Below are positions 60,434-64,000 of a DNA stretch of 64,000 nucleotides, one piece after another. The notes under the pieces are model-generated. The model saw only the letters and a list, made by a program, of their open reading frames with translations. It ran no database searches and was not told the DNA's origin. Position numbers and translations under genes: made by a program. The stretch is from positions 1-64,000 of the forward strand of contig NC_015976.1 in assembly GCF_000283515.1 (NCBI RefSeq). The letters run 5' to 3'. Position 1 is the first letter of the stretch. Each line of letters starts with the position of its first letter. The stretch comes from Sphingobium sp. SYK-6. Its GTDB lineage: Bacteria > Pseudomonadota > Alphaproteobacteria > Sphingomonadales > Sphingomonadaceae.

Positions 60434-60985
60434 ATGGCTTTCGTCCCGATAACCAATGCCGGCAGCATTTCGTTCGCCAGCATCGGGCGAGAGATGTCGC
60501 CCGATGGGAAAATCAATCTGATGCACCAAATCGCAAGCCTGATCGAAGACCATGACCTCATGGAGGCGCTGGCGGACCGGCTGATCGCCATGGCGCGCCC
60601 CGGTCAGGGCGAGGCGGCGCAGTGCCATGCCTTGCTGACCGATCTGGCCCAACGGCATGCCGCCCACCAGGCAGTGGAGATGGAGTTCCTCCGGGTCGAC
60701 CGCTGTCGCCCGGCCTCCCCCTTCGACCGGGAAGTCGCCTTGTTCGAAGCCCAGTTCGGCACGCTGGACGAAAGCTGGAGCGATTATCTGGGGCGCTGGA
60801 GCGTGAATCGGATCGCGGCGGAGCGGCTGGCTTTCTGCAGCGAAACCATGGACATGATGACGGCTCTCAAGCTGCGCTTCGCCTGCGAGAACGAGCTGCT
60901 CTATCCGCTTGCGCTGGAGGCCGGTCGCATTGCCTCCACGCCGGCGCCGCCACCTTCGTCACTGCCGCGCTCCCTGCAACTCTGA
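60434..60985 (+). CDS. Four-helix, hemerythrin-like protein with incomplete iron ligands
   Basis: A 183-aa helical protein. Helices with MHQIASLIEDHDLMEALADRLIAMA, LLTDLAQRHAAHQAVEMEFL, and RFACENELLYPLALEAGRI resemble hemerythrin-type four-helix bundles (compare ELLYPL). The usual set of five His plus two carboxylates is not complete, so oxygen or di-iron binding is doubtful. ATG 60434 is chosen (GGCGGAGA 4 nt upstream). It is divergent from the dipeptidase gene, about 60 nt away. Confidence 0.55.
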   Translation: MAFVPITNAGSISFASIGREMSPDGKINLMHQIASLIEDHDLMEALADRLIAMARPGQGEAAQCHALLTDLAQRHAAHQAVEMEFLRVDRCRPASPFDREVALFEAQFGTLDESWSDYLGRWSVNRIAAERLAFCSETMDMMTALKLRFACENELLYPLALEAGRIASTPAPPPSSLPRSLQL

Positions 60986-61004
60986 AGGCCGAGGGCCCTT
61001 CCGT

Positions 61005-61844
61005 TCAGCGCCAGGCGTGCCGCCCAAGGATGGAATGGAAGCGGACGGACGATTGCTCGCAGGAGAGGTCCAGCGGAACGGGCGCCTTGTCCTGCTCCCC
61101 GTCCACCAGCAGATCGAGATGCTCGCTCGATGAGACCAGCTTCAGTGCGGGCGCGACGTCGACGATCTCGGCGGGGCCATCGCGAAAGTCGCCCTTGAGC
61201 CAGGCGAGGCCGTGGCGAAGCAGGTCGCCGGCATCCCCGACCATGACGCCATAGGCATGAAGGCCGTCACCCCATGGCTCCACATAGATGGCGGGATAGC
61301 GCTCCTCCCGCCCTTCCACATTGACGCCGGGTGCCTCGAATGTCGCGCTGAGCGCGCGCGGCACCGTCTCGCTGAGCGAGGCGAGATCGCGATTGCGCAG
61401 ATCCTCGCGGACTTCCCCCCAGAGCGCGGTGGGCCCGGCAATGATGCCGCAATAAGCGGTGAGGGTGCCTGCGCGGATCATGGGCACGGTCATCGCCTTG
61501 CCTTTGCCGGCGAGCCAGGCCTCGACGATCTCTTGGGGCGTATGGCGTCCGTGCAGGGCATGGGCGAGGAGATTCATCGTTCCGCCGGGCAGGATGAGCA
61601 ACGTGCCTTCCCAGCCCGCGAGCCTGTCCGCCGCCGTGCTGACGGTCCCGTCACCGGTGAGCATGACGATGAGGTCCAGCCCCTGCGCCGTCGCTTCCGC
61701 CGCGTCGGGCAGATCCTCTTTCCCCAGCAGGACTGTTCGGCCGATCGGCTTTCCGGCCTTCTCGAACAAGGCCAGCAATTCGGCCACCAGCGCGGGGTTG
61801 AAGCTGCCGCTGCGCTCGTTGGCGACGAAGAGGCTGCGAATCAT
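61005..61844 (-). CDS. Diacylglycerol/lipid kinase-like protein
   Basis: A 279-aa member of the DAGK catalytic family. SLFVANERSGSFNP, LIVMLTGDGTVSTAADRL (GDGT nucleotide loop), LLILPGGTMNLLAHAL (PGGTxN motif) and the C-terminal DLLVDGE are present. It probably phosphorylates a lipid. ATG 61844 (MIRSLFVANE) is chosen. It converges on the hemerythrin-like gene with 19 nt between stops. Confidence 0.85.
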   Translation of the reverse strand: MIRSLFVANERSGSFNPALVAELLALFEKAGKPIGRTVLLGKEDLPDAAEATAQGLDLIVMLTGDGTVSTAADRLAGWEGTLLILPGGTMNLLAHALHGRHTPQEIVEAWLAGKGKAMTVPMIRAGTLTAYCGIIAGPTALWGEVREDLRNRDLASLSETVPRALSATFEAPGVNVEGREERYPAIYVEPWGDGLHAYGVMVGDAGDLLRHGLAWLKGDFRDGPAEIVDVAPALKLVSSSEHLDLLVDGEQDKAPVPLDLSCEQSSVRFHSILGRHAWR

Positions 61845-62014
61845 GACGTCGGATACCACATGCAGGCATGAGGTGGCCCGCGCGAAACCACAAATCAATG
61901 GCTTCTGCGGCGCAGCGCCTTCCTCGGCCCTTGAGCCCCGCGGACCGACGCGCTAGGACGCGCCCACGTCCGCGCTGCGGCCCGCCGCGCGCCCTGCCAG
62001 GGATCCATCGAGCA

Positions 62015-62800
62015 ATGGCCGAATTCTCACTTCCCGCCAACAGCGTCGTGCGCAAGAGCGGCAAGGTTCACAAGGCACCGGAAGGCGCCGCGAACGTCAA
62101 GACTTTCAAGGTCTATCGCTACGATCCGGACAGCGGCGAGAATCCCCGTTACGATCGCTTCGAGATCGATCTGGACGATTGCGGCCCGATGGTGCTCGAC
62201 GCGCTCATCAAGATGAAGGGCGAGCAGGACAGCTCCCTCACCTTCCGCCGCTCCTGCCGGGAAGGCATTTGCGGGTCCTGTTCGATGAACATCAACGGCC
62301 GGAACGGCCTCGCCTGCACGACCGCCATCGAGGACTGCAAGGGCGAGGTGCAGATCACGCCCCTTCCGCACATGGACGTCATCAAGGACCTCGTCCCGGA
62401 TTTCACGCACTTCTACGCGCAATATGCGTCGATCCAGCCCTGGCTGAAGACGGTGACGCCGCCGCCGAGCGGCAAGGAGCGGCTGCAGAGCCCCGAGGAT
62501 CGCGAGAAGCTGGACGGGCTTTACGAATGCATTCTGTGTGCATGCTGTTCCACGAGTTGCCCCAGCTACTGGTGGAATTCCGACCGGTTCCTGGGGCCCG
62601 CCATCCTGCTGCAGGCCTATCGCTGGCTTGCGGACAGCCGCGACGAATATACCGGTGAGCGCCTGGACGATCTGGAAGATCCCTTCCGGCTCTATCGGTG
62701 CCACACCATCATGAATTGCGCGAATGTGTGCCCCAAGGGTCTCAACCCCGCGCGCGCCATCGCCGAGACCAAGAAGATGCTGGTCGAGCGCGCGGTCTGA
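62015..62800 (+). CDS. sdhB: Succinate dehydrogenase iron-sulfur subunit
   Basis: Electron-transfer subunit of complex II. The 2Fe-2S ligands are in [22 protein letters not shown], the 4Fe-4S and 3Fe-4S ligands in [16 protein letters not shown] and [12 protein letters not shown]. It is 261 aa from ATG 62015 ([12 protein letters not shown]). sdhA, sdhC and sdhD should lie elsewhere or upstream; they are not adjacent here. Confidence 0.96.
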   Translation: MAEFSLPANSVVRKSGKVHKAPEGAANVKTFKVYRYDPDSGENPRYDRFEIDLDDCGPMVLDALIKMKGEQDSSLTFRRSCREGICGSCSMNINGRNGLACTTAIEDCKGEVQITPLPHMDVIKDLVPDFTHFYAQYASIQPWLKTVTPPPSGKERLQSPEDREKLDGLYECILCACCSTSCPSYWWNSDRFLGPAILLQAYRWLADSRDEYTGERLDDLEDPFRLYRCHTIMNCANVCPKGLNPARAIAETKKMLVERAV

Positions 62801-62892
62801 CGTCGCATTCCTTCCCGGCTGGCTCCGCCGGTCGTGTATTTGGGGCCCTTGGGCGCGGAATAGCGCTCTAAGCGCTGTAAAAATATGCATAT

Positions 62893-62915
62893 GGGGGCGG
62901 GTCGCACCTGCCCCC
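62893..62915 (+). terminator. Terminator-like hairpin after sdhB
   Basis: GGGGGCGGGT (62893-62902) pairs with ACCTGCCCCC (62906-62915) around a CGC loop, with one G-T wobble. It is followed by GTTTAC, a very short T run. It lies about 93 nt after the sdhB stop. Confidence 0.55.
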
Positions 62916-62926
62916 GTTTACAATCT

Positions 62927-62944
62927 GGTTAACCCACGTTAACC
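62927..62944. promoter_or_regulatory. Perfect GGTTAAC inverted repeat upstream of the PEP-CTERM gene
   Basis: GGTTAAC (62927-62933), CCAC, GTTAACC (62938-62944). The arms form a perfect 7-bp dyad, and the right arm continues as TTAACCAT, which resembles a CtrA half-site. TTAA-to-TTAA spacing is 6 nt, not the 7 of a full CtrA box. It lies 80 nt before the next gene. Confidence 0.4.
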
Positions 62945-63024
62945 ATCCGCCCCGGGTCGCCGACGGGGAAAAAACCCCGCACTTCCAACCATTCTGAACA
63001 TCAGAATTTCGAAGGGAATCGACC

Positions 63025-63801
63025 ATGTGGGATTCGAAAATTCTATTCATTGCGCCTGTGGCCTTGGCTGCGGCGCTGGCGACGCCGGCGTCGGCCTCCA
63101 GTATGGGAAACTGGGGTACGCTCGGAGCGAACGGCGTTGTCACGGCGTCGCCGGATGGCGGCACCTATGGCTATGTGTCGACCGATGGTGGCGTTGAGGG
63201 CGCAGGATCGTTGCCGGGCGTGGGTGGGACCACGGGCTCGGTCTACGAGAGCAGCAGCTTCTTCGCCAACGCTGGATCGATGCTGCAATATTATTTCAAC
63301 TACGTCACGTCCGACGGCGCCGGCTATGCCGACTATGCCTGGGCTGCGCTGCGTCCGGAAACGGGTGACGACATCATCCTCTTCACGGCCCGCACCACGA
63401 CGTCCGGCGACACCGTGCCCGGCTTCGATCTGCCCGGGCTCGCGCCCGGTGTCGTCCTCGATCCGGGTAGCACGCCGATCATCGGCGGTGCGCCGACATG
63501 GAGCGCGCTGGGTGGTTCGTCGGGTACCTGCTGGTCGGCGGGTTGCGGCTATACCGGCTGGATCCAGGCCAATTACAGCATCGTGGACGAAGGCAATTAT
63601 ACGCTGGTGTTCGGCGTCACCAACTGGAGCGATTCCGGCTATCAGTCCGGCCTCGCCTTCGACGGGCTGACGATCGACGATGAGCCCATTGACCCGACCC
63701 CGCCGGTTCCCGAGCCCGCGACCTGGGCCATGATGATCGGTGGCTTCGCGCTGGTCGGCTCGACCATGCGTCGTCGCAAGCTCCGGGTGGCCTTCGCCTG
63801 A
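63025..63801 (+). CDS. PEPxxWA-CTERM sorting-domain protein
   Basis: A 258-aa exported protein: signal peptide (about residues 1-24, ending ASA), a Gly/Ser/Thr-rich beta-type body (LRPETGDDIILFTARTT, GNYTLVFGVTNWSDSGYQSGLAFDGLTIDD), and the C-terminal sorting signal VPEPATWAMMIGGFALVGSTMRRRK, typical of sphingomonad PEPxxWA proteins handled by the exosortase/EpsH-type system. It lies between sdhB and zapE. Function of the body is unknown. Confidence 0.9.
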   Translation: MWDSKILFIAPVALAAALATPASASSMGNWGTLGANGVVTASPDGGTYGYVSTDGGVEGAGSLPGVGGTTGSVYESSSFFANAGSMLQYYFNYVTSDGAGYADYAWAALRPETGDDIILFTARTTTSGDTVPGFDLPGLAPGVVLDPGSTPIIGGAPTWSALGGSSGTCWSAGCGYTGWIQANYSIVDEGNYTLVFGVTNWSDSGYQSGLAFDGLTIDDEPIDPTPPVPEPATWAMMIGGFALVGSTMRRRKLRVAFA

Positions 63802-63832
63802 AGGCAGTTGCCTTCGACGACCAGATGATTCG

Positions 63833-63867
63833 GCGGCGCGGCAGGAAACTCTGCCGCGCCGCTTTTC
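63833..63867 (+). terminator. Rho-independent terminator after the PEP-CTERM gene
   Basis: A perfect 12-bp stem, GCGGCGCGGCAG (63833-63844) with CTGCCGCGCCGC (63851-63862), has loop GAAACT and is followed by TTTTCC. It lies 31 nt after the stop codon. Confidence 0.85.
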
Positions 63868-63897
63868 CTTGTGCGCCGCCTGCGCTAGGCGCGCGGG

Positions 63898-64000
63898 ATG
63901 ACTCGGCTGATCGATCGCTATGACACTCTCGTCGCCGCCGGCGAGCTGAGGCCCGATCCCGATCAGCGCGCCGCCGCGGTGCGGCTCACCCGGCTGCAGG
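63898..64000 (+). CDS. zapE: Cell division protein ZapE (AFG1-like ATPase), N-terminal fragment cut by the window end
   Basis: The 34 codons visible encode MTRLIDRYDTLVAAGELRPDPDQ, then RAAAVRLTRLQ, the conserved N-terminus of ZapE/AFG1-like ATPases (xLVAAGELRPDPDQxxAAxxLxxLQ). ZapE acts on the FtsZ ring. The gene continues past 64000, so Walker motifs are not visible. Succession of sdhB and zapE is common in sphingomonads. Confidence 0.7.
   Translation, partial: MTRLIDRYDTLVAAGELRPDPDQRAAAVRLTRLQ

Noticed and set aside
62929..62942. Full CtrA box TTAA-N7-TTAA
   Set aside because: The spacer is 6 nt, not 7. Kept only as an unexplained dyad with a half-site.
1..64000. CRISPR array, rRNA operon, intact prophage or insertion sequence
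   Set aside because: No regularly spaced repeats, no rRNA sequence, no complete transposase and no phage structural genes were seen on either strand.

Overview
The window reads as a chromosome segment of a sphingomonad-type alphaproteobacterium (order Sphingomonadales). The evidence is high GC with strong third-position bias, conserved alphaproteobacterial gene orders (PPSR-maf-aroE-coaE-dnaQ; secB with Tim44/MltA/Smr; rpmH-rnpA-yidD-yidC-yihA; divergent tsaD and hemC-hemD), a PEPxxWA-type sorting signal, and a PAS-HWE kinase paired with a FAT GUY single-domain response regulator. No phage, intact insertion sequence, rRNA operon or CRISPR array is visible.

Layout. Positions 1-150 hold a small cluster of DnaA boxes just before the PPSR gene, the usual alphaproteobacterial oriC position, so the left edge probably lies in the origin. 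From 154 to 5918 there is a tightly packed housekeeping block: PPSR, maf, aroE, coaE, dnaQ, hpf, ptsN, a thioesterase and a DUF1491 protein. From 6094 to 16524 come a cell-wall hydrolase, mmcB, acs, a tandem glycine riboswitch driving a D-amino-acid dehydrogenase, a cyclophilin and a giant NAD-glutamate dehydrogenase.

After a PAS protein and tRNA-Thr(CGT) lies the only clearly accessory stretch (about 18400-20410). It holds an orphan nuclease-toxin C-terminal domain with an acidic immunity-like partner, a decayed recombinase-like remnant, a GIY-YIG-like gene, and two copies of a toxin-junction coding sequence (PPQIGWV) flanking the stretch. It is followed by the PAS-HWE kinase/FAT GUY regulator pair, a YqiJ-YqiK flotillin pair and a cytochrome b561-YceI fusion.

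From 26791 onward the content is again housekeeping: ruvA-DsrE-ruvB, the rpmH-rnpA-yidD-yidC-yihA cluster, dapE, smr-mltA-Tim44 divergent from secB, murJ-trpS, a flippase, gpsA-tsaD, hemC-hemD, mutM, an aminopeptidase P, an SLC13 permease, oligopeptidase B, hisN, a dipeptidase, a diacylglycerol-kinase-like protein, sdhB, a PEP-CTERM protein and the start of zapE.

Two copies of a 147-148 bp hairpin-forming dispersed repeat (46013-46160 and 52738-52884) sit in divergent intergenic regions, each ending 11-12 nt before a start codon. All functional calls rest on motifs and order read by eye; no database search was run.
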